DNA of 64,000 bases, taken from the NCBI GenBank assembly GCA_913020435.1, contig CAJVZZ010000017.1, positions 1-64,000 on the forward strand. The letters are read 5' to 3'. How positions within the stretch are numbered: position 1 is the first letter of the stretch; the number at the start of each line of letters is the position of its first letter. A program made the translations under genes and the position numbers. Shown piece after piece: positions 8,179-16,840 of this stretch. The DNA is from an uncultured Flavobacteriales bacterium. GTDB taxonomy: Bacteria; Bacteroidota; Bacteroidia; Flavobacteriales_G; Salibacteraceae. The notes under the pieces were generated by a model that was given only the letters and a program-made list of their open reading frames with translations, searched no databases and was not told the DNA's origin.

Positions 8179-9999
8179 ATGAATCAGGTAGTTAAAATAG
8201 TGTTTTTGGTTATGTTGAGTATGGTTCCGCTTGTCGGAATTAGTCAAACTACTGATAGCCAATTAGCTGCCCATTATTACCAAAATCAAGAATATGAAAA
8301 GGCTCTTTTATATTACAGTCGCCTTTATTCCAAGCAAACTAATACTTCCAATTACAATTATCTCTTTAAGTGCCTTGTAAAGTTAGAAAACTACTCTGAG
8401 GCGCGAAAATTATCGAAAAGACACGTCAGAATTGATCCGATAAATCAAAAAGCCAAAGTTGATTATGGCTATACCTATGGATTGGAAGGTAATGTAAAAA
8501 CGCAATCGAAAGAATTTAAGAAAATCATCAAATCGATTGCTCCAAATTATCTTGTAATCAATGAATTAGCTATTGCTTTTCTTGATATAAAAAAGAATCA
8601 AGAAGCATTAGATGTATATCAACAAGGCAGGTCGATTATGAAAAACACCTACCCTTTTAATACGGAAATTGCTGATATCTATTATCGCATGGAGCGGTAT
8701 AATGATATGACCGATGAGTTGCTCAATCTGTTGGAATTAAATCCTGGATATTTAAAAACAGTTGAGGGATTACTTAATAAAACAGCCGCAAATGAAAAGG
8801 GTAGTCCTGCAAACACAGCTCTTAAAAAGGGGCTGATTCAAAAAATCAATCAAAAACCAAATTCTACTGTATTCTCTGAAATGTTAATATGGGTATTTAT
8901 GCAAGAGGCGAATTGGAGCGCTGCATTTATTCAAGTTAAAGCTTTGGATAGAAGGTTAAACGAAGAAGGCCGAAGAGTCTATAATCTTGCAGAAACCCTA
9001 GCAAATAATAAAGAATATGACGTTGCGGCTGATGCTTATGCCTACGTTGTGAAAGTTGGAACCAAATCACAGTATTACGTAGAATCAAGAATTGGTGGGC
9101 TGATGGTTCGATTTAATCAATTAGCGGATGGAGGTTCAATTGACTCTTTGGCAATGACAGCATTAATTGCCGATTTTGATGCTACGATAAATATTTTTGG
9201 GAAGAATGAAGGTACTTCAACTCTTTTGCGAAAGAAGGCATTTGTCCAGTGTTTTTATCAGCATAAATTGGAAGAAGGCTTAGATACTTACGAAGAAGCA
9301 TTATCAATTAATGGGATAGCCCCACATCAATTAGCTGAAATAAAGCTGGAATATGGAGATGCACTTTTAGCAGGAGGTTATGTTTGGGATGCATCATTAG
9401 TATATGGCCAAGTTGATAAAGGATTTAAGTACGATTTCTTAGGAGAAAAAGCGAAATTTAAAAGTTCTAAAGTGCATTTTTATACCGGAAACTTTGATTT
9501 AGCTAAAGCACAATTGGATATTTTAAAAGGTGCTACTACAAAGCTGATTGCTAATGATGCCATGCTACTATCGGTAATCATAACAGATAATAGCACTGTT
9601 GACACTTCAACCGCGCCATTGAAATTGTATGCTGATGCAGATCTACTCATTTTTCAAAACAGATTGGCTGAGGCAAGGGGTAAGTTAGATAGCATTAAAG
9701 CAATTTATCCAGGACACGCATTGGAAGATGAAATGCTAATGCTTCGTTATGAAATGGCATTAAAGGAAAAAAAATATAAGGATGGAGCTAGTTTTTTGGA
9801 AGATATTAAGGCGCTATACCCAACGGATATTTTAGCAGATAAAGCAATTTATCGTTTGGCAGAATTGTATGAGGAAAAATTAATGCAACCCAGCAAAGCC
9901 AAAGAACTTTACCAATTAATTATTACCGATTATCAAGATAGTTTGTTTGCTACTGAAAGTCGCAAACGATTTCGAAGGTTAAGAGGCGATAACCTGTAA
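8179..9999 (+). CDS. Secreted TPR-repeat protein
   Basis: 606 residues with a signal peptide (cut near GISQ, about residue 23) followed by tetratricopeptide-type helical repeats throughout. Repeat signatures are visible near residues 27-60 (AAHYYQNQEYEKALLYYSRL), around 130-160 (AIAFLDIKKNQEALDVYQQG) and at the C-terminus (AIYRLAELYEEKLMQPSKAK). It should be a periplasmic scaffold for protein-protein contacts. Its place between a lipoprotein and DUF4286/rsmA does not reveal a partner. Bacteroidetes genomes often carry such a tetratricopeptide protein in the rsmA neighbourhood, but the role is unknown. Confidence 0.85.
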   Translation: MNQVVKIVFLVMLSMVPLVGISQTTDSQLAAHYYQNQEYEKALLYYSRLYSKQTNTSNYNYLFKCLVKLENYSEARKLSKRHVRIDPINQKAKVDYGYTYGLEGNVKTQSKEFKKIIKSIAPNYLVINELAIAFLDIKKNQEALDVYQQGRSIMKNTYPFNTEIADIYYRMERYNDMTDELLNLLELNPGYLKTVEGLLNKTAANEKGSPANTALKKGLIQKINQKPNSTVFSEMLIWVFMQEANWSAAFIQVKALDRRLNEEGRRVYNLAETLANNKEYDVAADAYAYVVKVGTKSQYYVESRIGGLMVRFNQLADGGSIDSLAMTALIADFDATINIFGKNEGTSTLLRKKAFVQCFYQHKLEEGLDTYEEALSINGIAPHQLAEIKLEYGDALLAGGYVWDASLVYGQVDKGFKYDFLGEKAKFKSSKVHFYTGNFDLAKAQLDILKGATTKLIANDAMLLSVIITDNSTVDTSTAPLKLYADADLLIFQNRLAEARGKLDSIKAIYPGHALEDEMLMLRYEMALKEKKYKDGASFLEDIKALYPTDILADKAIYRLAELYEEKLMQPSKAKELYQLIITDYQDSLFATESRKRFRRLRGDNL

Positions 10000-10018
10000 T
10001 TCATTTTAATTTAGGAGC

Positions 10019-10318
10019 ATGATTGTATACAATGTAACAGTAAAAGTTAATACTGAGGTTCATGATGAGTGGTTTACATGGATGAAAGAAACCCACATTC
10101 CTGAGGTTATGAAAACAGGACTTTTTTCAGATAAAAACATGTTGAAGGTACTAGTTGATGAGGCTGATGGTATTACCTACAGCATCCAGTACAAAACAAC
10201 TTCTTGGGAGAATTTAGAGGAATATCAAACTAAACATGCCCCTGCGCTTCAAAAAGTCCACACTGATAAATATCAAGGAAAATTTGTGGCTTTTAGAACT
10301 TTGCTGGAAGAAGTATAA
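10019..10318 (+). CDS. DUF4286 family protein
   Basis: 99-residue cytosolic protein matching the DUF4286 family: N-terminal strand MIVYNVTVKVNTEV, a tryptophan-rich WFTWMKETHIPEV helix and the terminal KFVAFRTLLEEV segment. The alpha/beta pattern resembles a ferredoxin-like (dimeric alpha-beta barrel) fold. Its TAA overlaps the rsmA ATG by one base (TAATG), so the two are translationally coupled, suggesting a role connected with ribosome maturation. That link is inference from context only. Confidence 0.85.
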   Translation: MIVYNVTVKVNTEVHDEWFTWMKETHIPEVMKTGLFSDKNMLKVLVDEADGITYSIQYKTTSWENLEEYQTKHAPALQKVHTDKYQGKFVAFRTLLEEV

Positions 10319-11076
10319 TGGTACAACCAAAAAAACATCTTGGCCAACACTTCCTGACGGACGAGTCTGTCGTTCAAAAAATTGTTGAGTCACTTTCTAC
10401 ATCTCCTTCAACACAAGTAATTGAAATTGGCCCTGGTACCGGAGCTCTCTCTAAATATTTGCTAAAGAAGGAATTAAAAAACCTTTGGCTTTGCGAAGTC
10501 GACAGAGAGTCGGTAGACTATTTAATTGATGAATTAGGCGTTCCAGATTATCAGCTTTTACAAAAGAGTTTTCTCAGGCTAGAATTAAGTGACCTTAGTT
10601 CCGAACCCATTTCTATAATTGGAAATTTCCCTTACAATATCTCTTCTCAAATTCTATTTAGAGTTTTCGATCAGAGAGATCAAGTTCCTGAATTAGTTGG
10701 AACATTTCAGAAAGAAGTTGGGTTAAGAGTTGCGGCAAACCCAGGTTCTAAAACCTATGGTATTTTAAGTGTTTTATTACAGGCATTCTACAACGTTGAA
10801 TATCTGAATGACATTGATAGAGGTGCTTTTTTTCCTCCTCCTAATGTGGTTAGCGGTGTCATTAGAATGAAAAGAAATTCGGTTAAAGATTTGGGTTGTG
10901 ACACAAAGAATTTTGTTTTGACAGTAAAAACGGCCTTTAATCAAAGAAGAAAGACTCTGAACAATGCATTGAAATCACTCAACACTGAAAAGCGTGAATT
11001 GCCTTATGGAACGCTTAGAGCTGAGACCTTAACAGTTGAGCAGTTTGTTGAAATGACTAAGATTTTGTTTGGTTAG
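10318..11076 (+). CDS. rsmA: 16S rRNA (adenine(1518)-N6/adenine(1519)-N6)-dimethyltransferase
   Basis: RsmA (KsgA) dimethylates A1518 and A1519 in helix 45 of 16S rRNA during small-subunit assembly. The 252-residue protein has the KKHLGQHFL N-terminal signature, SAM-binding motif I GPGTGALS (38-45), the acidic E-V-D at 60-62 and the catalytic motif IV NFPYN (103-107, the NLPY variant). C-terminal residues 215-240 carry the QRRKTLNNALK helix typical of the family. Coupled to DUF4286 by a 1-nt overlap; last gene of the serS-rsmA operon. Length is normal. Confidence 0.96.
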   Translation: MVQPKKHLGQHFLTDESVVQKIVESLSTSPSTQVIEIGPGTGALSKYLLKKELKNLWLCEVDRESVDYLIDELGVPDYQLLQKSFLRLELSDLSSEPISIIGNFPYNISSQILFRVFDQRDQVPELVGTFQKEVGLRVAANPGSKTYGILSVLLQAFYNVEYLNDIDRGAFFPPPNVVSGVIRMKRNSVKDLGCDTKNFVLTVKTAFNQRRKTLNNALKSLNTEKRELPYGTLRAETLTVEQFVEMTKILFG

Positions 11077-11355
11077 TTCTTCTCATTAGTTTTAAAGTAA
11101 AAGCCTTAATATTCTCTTGGCTTATGCGCGATCGTATCGTTTGATATTGTGTTATTTGATGTTCATCGGGTTAAGTTTTTAGATTTCAGATAGAAGGTCC
11201 CCAGCCTCTCCTTCGCCTTCTTGTTCATCTATTCTTCCGGAATGACGGCAGTTAATTTTACCAATAACTGATTTTAAAAGCGCCGTATTAATATGCGCAT
11301 ATCTACGAAATGCAAGGGCAATAAAACCACACCTTATTTACCTCATCAATAACTT
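11077..11355. other. Intergenic region between rsmA and mgtE
   Basis: About 280 nt with no convincing reading frame. Around 11190-11250 the minus strand reads like a degenerate version of the GTCATTCCGG...GAAGG dispersed intergenic repeats common in Bacteroidetes, but only one copy lies in the window, so this is not called as a repeat. The mgtE promoter follows. Confidence 0.4.
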
Positions 11356-11363
11356 TAACTTTG
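11356..11363 (+). promoter_or_regulatory. -7 element TAACTTTG upstream of mgtE
   Basis: Exact TAnnTTTG match 42 nt before the mgtE ATG. The -33 element is weak. Confidence 0.5.
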
Positions 11364-11405
11364 CTTTATAGAATTCATTAATAACAGGAAATTGGAAGGA
11401 GACTT

Positions 11406-12761
11406 ATGCAGTTCGAGCTTACAAAAGAATATCTGTCGGAGATTCGAGAAGCCGCAGCCGCAAGCGATGAAAATCGCCTGATTGGATTATTTAATGAAGT
11501 ACATGCGGCAGATATTGCTGAGATAATAAACGAGCTTACCACCGAAGAAGCAAAAACGGTTCTTCATTTTTTAGATCCAGATCGTGCTTCAGATACCATA
11601 ACGCACTTAGACGAGGAAGACCGAAAAGATCTACTGAATGCATACACTTCAGTAGAAATTGCTGAAAATTTTGTCGAAAACTTAGAAACTGATGATGCGG
11701 CAGATCTTATTCAAGAGCTTTCTGAAGAAAGAAGGGAAGAGGTAATTGCTCAAATAGATGATATAGACCAAGCCAGTCAGATTGTTGATCTTCTTAACTA
11801 CGAAGAAGGAACTGCAGGGGCAATTATGGGTAAAGAAATGGTACGTGTTTATGAGCACTTATCCGTTACTGAAAGTATCCTTGAATTAAGAAAACAAGCT
11901 GAAGATATTGAAAACGTCTATACCGTTTATGTTACTGATGAAAAAGATAGACTAAAAGGAAGGCTGGCGCTTAAGAAGATGCTAGTTGCGCCAACAAGCG
12001 CTAAAATTAAAGATGTCTATGTCTCTGATATTCATTGGGTAAAAGCTGGTGACACAACAGAAGAAGTTGCTAGCATAATGGAGAAATACGATTTAGTTGC
12101 GCTTCCTGTTGTCGATAATTTACATCGTTTGATTGGGCGAATAACTATTGATGATGTTGTTGATGTTATCAAAGAAGAAGCAGATCGTGATTACCAAATG
12201 GCTTCGGGTATTAGCGAAGATGTAGAGTCTACCGATAGTGTTTGGGTGTTAACTCGCGCGAGATTACCATGGTTAATTTTGGGATTGATAGGGGGTATTT
12301 TTGGCGCTCGCGTCATTGGTTTGTATGAGGCCGATATTCAGTTATACCCAGAAATGGCTTTCTTTATTCCTCTTGTAGCAGCAATGGGTGGTAATGTTGG
12401 AGTCCAATCTTCCGCAATAATTGTGCAGGGCCTAGCTAATAATACAATGGGGATGTCTGGCATCCTGCCAAGGCTTTTAAAAGAGTTTTCTGTCGCTCTA
12501 TTAAATGCTATAGCTTGTGCCATAATTGTTTTAGGCTACAATATAATTTTTGGAGATTCATTAAACCTTGCCTATACCGTTAGTTTAGCACTTTTGGCCG
12601 TGATAGTGATTGCAGCACTCTTCGGTACACTTATTCCGCTTACCTTAGATAAGTATAAAATTGATCCAGCGCTTGCCACAGGTCCATTTATCACTACAGT
12701 GAATGATATACTCGGTCTATTTATTTACTTTATGATCGGAAGGTTGATGTACGGGATATGA
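11406..12761 (+). CDS. mgtE: Magnesium transporter MgtE
   Basis: MgtE-type Mg2+ channel, 451 residues. Order of domains: an acidic superhelical MgtE N domain (about 1-130), a pair of CBS domains (about 135-255) that sense cytosolic Mg2+, a connecting helix, and five transmembrane helices (about 285-449). The pore region keeps the conserved AAMGGNVGVQSS segment and the metal-coordinating aspartate in FITTVNDILG (Asp434). An AAGGAG Shine-Dalgarno-like run (11396-11401) sits just before the ATG, which is unusual for this phylum. It has its own promoter. Follows rsmA on the same strand after 329 nt. Confidence 0.95.
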   Translation: MQFELTKEYLSEIREAAAASDENRLIGLFNEVHAADIAEIINELTTEEAKTVLHFLDPDRASDTITHLDEEDRKDLLNAYTSVEIAENFVENLETDDAADLIQELSEERREEVIAQIDDIDQASQIVDLLNYEEGTAGAIMGKEMVRVYEHLSVTESILELRKQAEDIENVYTVYVTDEKDRLKGRLALKKMLVAPTSAKIKDVYVSDIHWVKAGDTTEEVASIMEKYDLVALPVVDNLHRLIGRITIDDVVDVIKEEADRDYQMASGISEDVESTDSVWVLTRARLPWLILGLIGGIFGARVIGLYEADIQLYPEMAFFIPLVAAMGGNVGVQSSAIIVQGLANNTMGMSGILPRLLKEFSVALLNAIACAIIVLGYNIIFGDSLNLAYTVSLALLAVIVIAALFGTLIPLTLDKYKIDPALATGPFITTVNDILGLFIYFMIGRLMYGI

Positions 12762-12767
12762 TTAACA

Positions 12768-12782
12768 AATTTTTAGTGTTGA
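12768..12782 (+). repeat. Post-stop 15-bp repeat, copy 1
   Basis: AATTTTTAGTGTTGA begins 7 nt after the mgtE stop codon. It is identical to 22355-22369 and differs by one base from 26450-26464. All three lie just downstream of a plus-strand gene. Confidence 0.45.
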
Positions 12783-12930
12783 AATGAATGCACAGCGTAT
12801 TGCTTAAGTCTATTTACGATTGCTGAGTAGGGTTCCGTATTGTTGAAAATGCTACCTTAAAGTTGATCTATTTAATTTTGTGGTCGATAAACAGCCAATT
12901 ATTTTCTTCAAATCTGTCTGTGCCATAGGA

Positions 12931-13269
12931 TTAAGCCTTCTTTACAAACTCAGACTTTAAACCCATTGCACCAAAGCCATCAATTCTACATGCGATATTG
13001 TGATCCCCTTCAACCAATCGAATGTTCTTGACTTTAGTGCCAGCTTTTACCGGCCCTGGAGCGCCTTTTACAGGTAGGTTTTTTAGCACAATCACTGAAT
13101 CCCCATCGACCAAAATGTTCCCGTTGGCGTCTTTTATTTGCGGGTTACTTTCAAGTGCTAGCTCTTCAGGGTTCCACTCGTGTCCACATTCAGGGCACAC
13201 TAGCAGACTATCCATTGGATAGGCATAAATTCCTTTACAACTAGGACAGGGGTTATTTGTTTCGCTCAT
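12931..13269 (-). CDS. PhnA/YjdM-like zinc-ribbon protein
   Basis: 112-residue protein of the YjdM (formerly PhnA) family. An N-terminal zinc ribbon uses Cys8, Cys11, Cys25 and Cys28 (CPSCKG and CPECGHEW). The C-terminal SH3-like domain has the family hallmark [16 protein letters not shown] followed by [17 protein letters not shown]. Despite the old name it is not a phosphonatase; the function is not settled. The frame opens with ATG at 13269, 4 nt after a near-consensus -7 element (TACTTTCG), so the transcript may be leaderless. Convergent with mgtE. Confidence 0.9.
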   Translation of the reverse strand: MSETNNPCPSCKGIYAYPMDSLLVCPECGHEWNPEELALESNPQIKDANGNILVDGDSVIVLKNLPVKGAPGPVKAGTKVKNIRLVEGDHNIACRIDGFGAMGLKSEFVKKA

Positions 13270-13273
13270 ACAG

Positions 13274-13281
13274 CGAAAGTA
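13274..13281 (-). promoter_or_regulatory. -7-like element TACTTTCG, 4 nt before the PhnA-like start
   Basis: One mismatch to TAnnTTTG (C for T in position 7). CTGT separates it from the ATG, the same 4-nt spacing as at the LolD-like and EamA genes. Confidence 0.4.
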
Positions 13282-13442
13282 TTTAATCCTTAGACTTTAT
13301 GCGCTTTTGGATACGTGTCAAATATTGAGCTAGAGCATTATTCAATTCTGTGGGTGATTCTAACATGGGGAAAAGTCTAACGTCTTTTATGTAAGAAATT
13401 ATAAACCCTCTTCTAAACTACTTCTTTAGTGAAATTTACTTT

Positions 13443-14091
13443 TTAGCTACTGTTGACTGAACAGTGAGGAGCAGTTATATTTCTTAAGAATTGCTTTTCA
13501 TTTTTACAATCTTTAAAAAGGTGTATTAATGTTTCAGTTGCCATTTTTGGCTGAACTTGAGTAATATTGTCAATCACTTTTTTATTGCTGCGGGGTTGAA
13601 GTATGCTGAGAATAAATACTTTGATACATAAAATCCTATTCCTGTTTTAAAGATTTTTCATGATTTTAAAAAAACTACCTTCTGTTCTTTTGAATGAATC
13701 GCTATCTAATTACATGTATATTTTTAAAATTATCGACGCTAATAATTCCAACTCTGTTCTTGGGTTTTTTTCGGTAAGTTCATAGAGTAATTTCGTCGCC
13801 AATATCGTTTTGATTAAACACGAGGTTTTTAGCTTCAAGTTTATTAAAGACGTCAATTACATCTCGATCATAATTTTCGGGAGTCCAAGATTTTTTGATT
13901 TTATGTGGTTAGCAAGGCCTAACATTATCACCTTATATTTTCTTTGAATACTTAACTTGAGAGCTCCAACAAGCCTGATTGGTTGCTCAAGCCTGAACAA
14001 ATAACAGAGTTATCGTGCCTCGTTCTGTCTTTGTCTGCTGAATTTGTGGATCATCAGAACTCAAGGTCACAAGATTGTTCGGTTCACCACT
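13443..14091 (-). pseudogene. Decayed coding remnant
   Basis: This 890-nt stretch has no open frame of 60 codons, but the minus strand carries a chain of protein-like segments in changing frames. From about 14091 downward they read: PSGEPNNLVTLSSDDPQIQQ and on to TITLLFVQA; then LVGALKLSIQRKYKVIMLGL; then SWTPENYDRDVIDVFNKLEA; then YELTEKNPRTELELLASIIL; then, after two in-frame stops, KVIDNITQVQPKMATETLIH and on to a stop at 13445-13443. At least three frameshifts and two stops are needed to join them, giving roughly 200 residues. I do not recognise the family. The segments could be chance, but their amphipathic, low-stop character over 650 nt favours a dead gene. 13282-13442 shows nothing. 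Confidence 0.45.
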
Positions 14092-14096
14092 AGGTC

Positions 14097-14134
14097 AAAA
14101 AAAACTCACAGCAAAAAAGAGTGCTGTGAGTTTT
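14097..14134 (-). terminator. Intrinsic terminator of the DUF2911 gene
   Basis: Perfect 13-bp stem (14101-14113 with 14122-14134, core ACTCACAGCA) with an 8-nt loop. On the minus strand it runs into eight T residues (14104-14097). It lies 30 nt after the DUF2911 stop. Confidence 0.85.
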
Positions 14135-14163
14135 ATAATTTAGCTATTTGAGAGAAACGGTTA

Positions 14164-15012
14164 CTATTTCAATGATTTAATCAAGTCGTCATTTTTCTTT
14201 ACATATTCATCGTATTCTGCTTTTTGAGCCAATACTTTAGACTTTTCAGCGGCAGTAATTGCAGCTTTTTTGTTACCTGATTTAGCGATAATTTTTGCTT
14301 GCCAGTGTACAACCCAGAATTTTTGATCATCACCGTCTAAAGCAACTGCTTTATTAATCCATGTTAACGCTTTTGCATTGTCTTTATCATTATCATGATA
14401 ATACTTTGCAGCCATGTAGAGATCTCTTGAACTCGGACCATTTATTACGGATTCAATTGTTGCCATAACTTCTTTGTCAACATCAGTTTTCACAGGAATA
14501 GTAACCATAGTATTTTCCCAGATTATTTGCCAGTCTGCTGAGTTGCCTGTCAAGTTTGAAAATAACATTGTGAAAGATTCCACTTTTGAAGCTGTTTTTG
14601 AAGACTTCACCGTAAAACGCATTACGTCTTTATCTTCAGCGTACTTATTTGTTGAAGCAGTAGGATCAGAATTAATAATGATAGTCCATTCTGATTCCCC
14701 TGGAATAGTAAAAACGGAGTATTTGCCTTTTTTTAAGCTTTTTCCAGCAAGCATAATCTCGCCTTCTGTTTTGATTGTAGTTGCACTATTAGCTCCCGTT
14801 CTCCATAGTTCACCATAAGCTACTAAGTCTCCAAAAATGGTTCTTCCTTTTACGCCTGGTCTACTATAAGAAACCTCAACTTTAGTTAATCCTATTGCTT
14901 GTTCAATTTCGGCGGTAGGACTTGGTTGTGGTGTTTTAATTTGTGCGTTTGCACTCATAAAACACATCATTGCAGCTGCAATTCCTGTAATCTTTAAGTT
15001 CATAATTTTCAT
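14164..15012 (-). CDS. DUF2911 domain secreted protein
   Basis: Periplasmic or exported protein of the DUF2911 family, 282 residues from the chosen ATG at 15012. A longer frame opens with TTG at 15036 but adds only an Asn-rich stretch before the signal peptide MKIMNLKITGIAAAMMCFMS...NAQ, so the ATG is preferred. The DUF2911 core (about 35-180) has the diagnostic VSYSRPGVKGRTIFG and GELWRTGANSAT segments and the KGKYSVFTIPGESEWTIIIN strand pair. The last 90 residues look TPR-like (AAKYYHDNDKDNAKALTWIN). Function of the family is unknown. Monocistronic, with a strong terminator. Confidence 0.88.
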   Translation of the reverse strand: MKIMNLKITGIAAAMMCFMSANAQIKTPQPSPTAEIEQAIGLTKVEVSYSRPGVKGRTIFGDLVAYGELWRTGANSATTIKTEGEIMLAGKSLKKGKYSVFTIPGESEWTIIINSDPTASTNKYAEDKDVMRFTVKSSKTASKVESFTMLFSNLTGNSADWQIIWENTMVTIPVKTDVDKEVMATIESVINGPSSRDLYMAAKYYHDNDKDNAKALTWINKAVALDGDDQKFWVVHWQAKIIAKSGNKKAAITAAEKSKVLAQKAEYDEYVKKNDDLIKSLK

Positions 15013-15266
15013 ATTGTTATTGTTTCTATTAGTCAACGAAAATATTCAATCTAAATCCCAAATAAGAGAATTTGAGCTAACAGTATCTTAAATGGTTTTA
15101 ACCAAATGAAAACTTTTATCAACATTGTTGATTTTGTGCACATTATGGAGGTAATTACCCCATTGTTTATTGCTAAAATTGCACATAGAATTCACTTCTA
15201 GGCTTGGTTGTTGTAACTATTTGATAATCAAGATGTAGCTGTAGGTTCAGGGCGTTTTTTATAGTA

Positions 15267-16820
15267 GTGTTTGGTTCAAGAAAATTCAAAGTGGAAGAAA
15301 GGAAGATAAAAAATGCGCTAATATCTGTTTTTAGTAAGGATGGTCTAGAGCCAATAGTTCGGAAACTGAAGGATCTTGGAGTAAATATATATTCTACTGG
15401 GGGTACTCAAACTTTTATTGAAGATCTTGGAGTTACTGTAAATAGGGTTGAAGATCTAACTTCTTATCCTTCAATTCTTGGAGGTAGAGTTAAAACGTTA
15501 CATCCAAAGGTTTTCGGAGGAATTTTATCGCGCAGAGCCTTAGAGTCCGATCAAAAGCAGTTATTAGAATTTGAGATTCCCGAACTGGATTTGGTAATCG
15601 TGGATTTATATCCTTTTGAGGACACAGTTATCAGCACTGACGTTGAGCAAACCATTATCGAGAAAATTGATATTGGAGGAATCTCATTAATTAGAGCCGC
15701 AGCCAAGAACTTTAAAGATGTTTTGATTGTGCCTTCGGTTGATCAATACGGATCAGTTTTAGAAATGCTAAATACTGGAAACGGGACAACAACCTTAGTT
15801 CAACGTAAGGAGCTAGCGCTAGAAGCATTTAAAGTTTCATCACATTACGACAGCGCTATATCGGAATATTTCAATCGCGATTTTAATCAAGATTTTATTC
15901 GGCTTTCAGTGAATGATTCGCAAGCGTTGCGATATGGAGAAAATCCTCACCAAAAAGCAAGTTTCTTTGGAAATCTTGACCAAATGTTTGATAAGTTGAA
16001 TGGAAAAGAGCTTTCATATAACAACCTATTAGATGTCGACGCTGCTGTTTGTTTAATGGATGACTTTAAAAACAATGCACCAACTTTTGCTATACTTAAG
16101 CACAACAACGCATGTGGATTAGCAACTAGGCCTACGATTTTAGAAGCATGGAAAGATGCTTTGGCGGGAGACCCTATATCAGCGTTTGGTGGAATTTTAA
16201 TCTCCAATACTGAAATTGATGCTGCTACAGCGACAGAAGTTTATAACTTGTTTTTTGAAGTAATTATAGCTCCTTCATATTCATTAAAAGCTGAAACTAT
16301 TTTAAAGCAGAAAAAGAATCGAATCATACTAGTAAAGAAAGAGGTTGAATTACCGAATCGCTTATACCGTTCAAGTCTGAATGGTTTGTTGGTTCAAGAG
16401 CGAGACAATCGGTCTGAAAATGAATCTAACTTTGAGTCTGTTACTAATGAAAAACCAACATTACAACAAACTGACGATTTAGTTTTTGCCAATAAATTGG
16501 TAAAGCACACAAAGTCGAACACGATTGTTTTGGCAAAAAACGGTCAATTATTAGCAAGTGGAACAGGACAAACCAGCAGGGTGGATGCATTAAACCAGGC
16601 TATTAATAAGGCAAAAGCATTTAATTTTGATTTAAACGGAGCTGTAATGTCTTCAGATGCATTTTTTCCTTTTCCAGATTGTGTGGAAATTGCTGATAAT
16701 GCTGGAATAAAAGCTGTGGTGCAGCCAGGTGGTTCAATTAAAGATAAACTTAGTATAGATTATTGTAATAATCATAATTTGGCTATGGTTATTACTGGAA
16801 CAAGACATTTTAAACATTAG
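15267..16820 (+). CDS. purH: Bifunctional AICAR transformylase/IMP cyclohydrolase
   Basis: PurH catalyses the last two steps of de novo IMP synthesis: formyl transfer from 10-formyl-THF to AICAR, then ring closure. The N-terminal MGS-like IMP cyclohydrolase domain (about 10-140) contains GGRVKTLHPKVFGGIL (72-87). The transformylase domain has RYGENPHQKASFFG (222-235), the catalytic Lys278-His279 pair in LKHNNACG and the terminal VQPGGSIKDKL. No ATG is available: GTG at 15267 gives 517 residues, while GTG at 15291 gives a more typical start (VEERKIKNALISVF); both are possible. mreB follows after 20 nt; purH-mreB-mreC-mreD-mrdA-rodA is a recurrent Bacteroidetes order. Confidence 0.95.
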   Translation: MFGSRKFKVEERKIKNALISVFSKDGLEPIVRKLKDLGVNIYSTGGTQTFIEDLGVTVNRVEDLTSYPSILGGRVKTLHPKVFGGILSRRALESDQKQLLEFEIPELDLVIVDLYPFEDTVISTDVEQTIIEKIDIGGISLIRAAAKNFKDVLIVPSVDQYGSVLEMLNTGNGTTTLVQRKELALEAFKVSSHYDSAISEYFNRDFNQDFIRLSVNDSQALRYGENPHQKASFFGNLDQMFDKLNGKELSYNNLLDVDAAVCLMDDFKNNAPTFAILKHNNACGLATRPTILEAWKDALAGDPISAFGGILISNTEIDAATATEVYNLFFEVIIAPSYSLKAETILKQKKNRIILVKKEVELPNRLYRSSLNGLLVQERDNRSENESNFESVTNEKPTLQQTDDLVFANKLVKHTKSNTIVLAKNGQLLASGTGQTSRVDALNQAINKAKAFNFDLNGAVMSSDAFFPFPDCVEIADNAGIKAVVQPGGSIKDKLSIDYCNNHNLAMVITGTRHFKH

Positions 16821-16824
16821 GAAC

Positions 16825-16831
16825 AAGGAGG
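16825..16831 (+). promoter_or_regulatory. Strong Shine-Dalgarno of mreB
   Basis: AAGGAGG, a full anti-SD match, lies 9 nt before the mreB ATG. Most genes in this window lack any SD, as is normal in Bacteroidetes. Confidence 0.6.
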
Positions 16832-16840
16832 AAAAGATAA

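Noticed and set aside
11186-11250. Degenerate GTCATTCCGG-type dispersed intergenic repeat
   Set aside because: Only one diverged copy in the window and the resemblance is from memory of other genomes; cannot be supported here.
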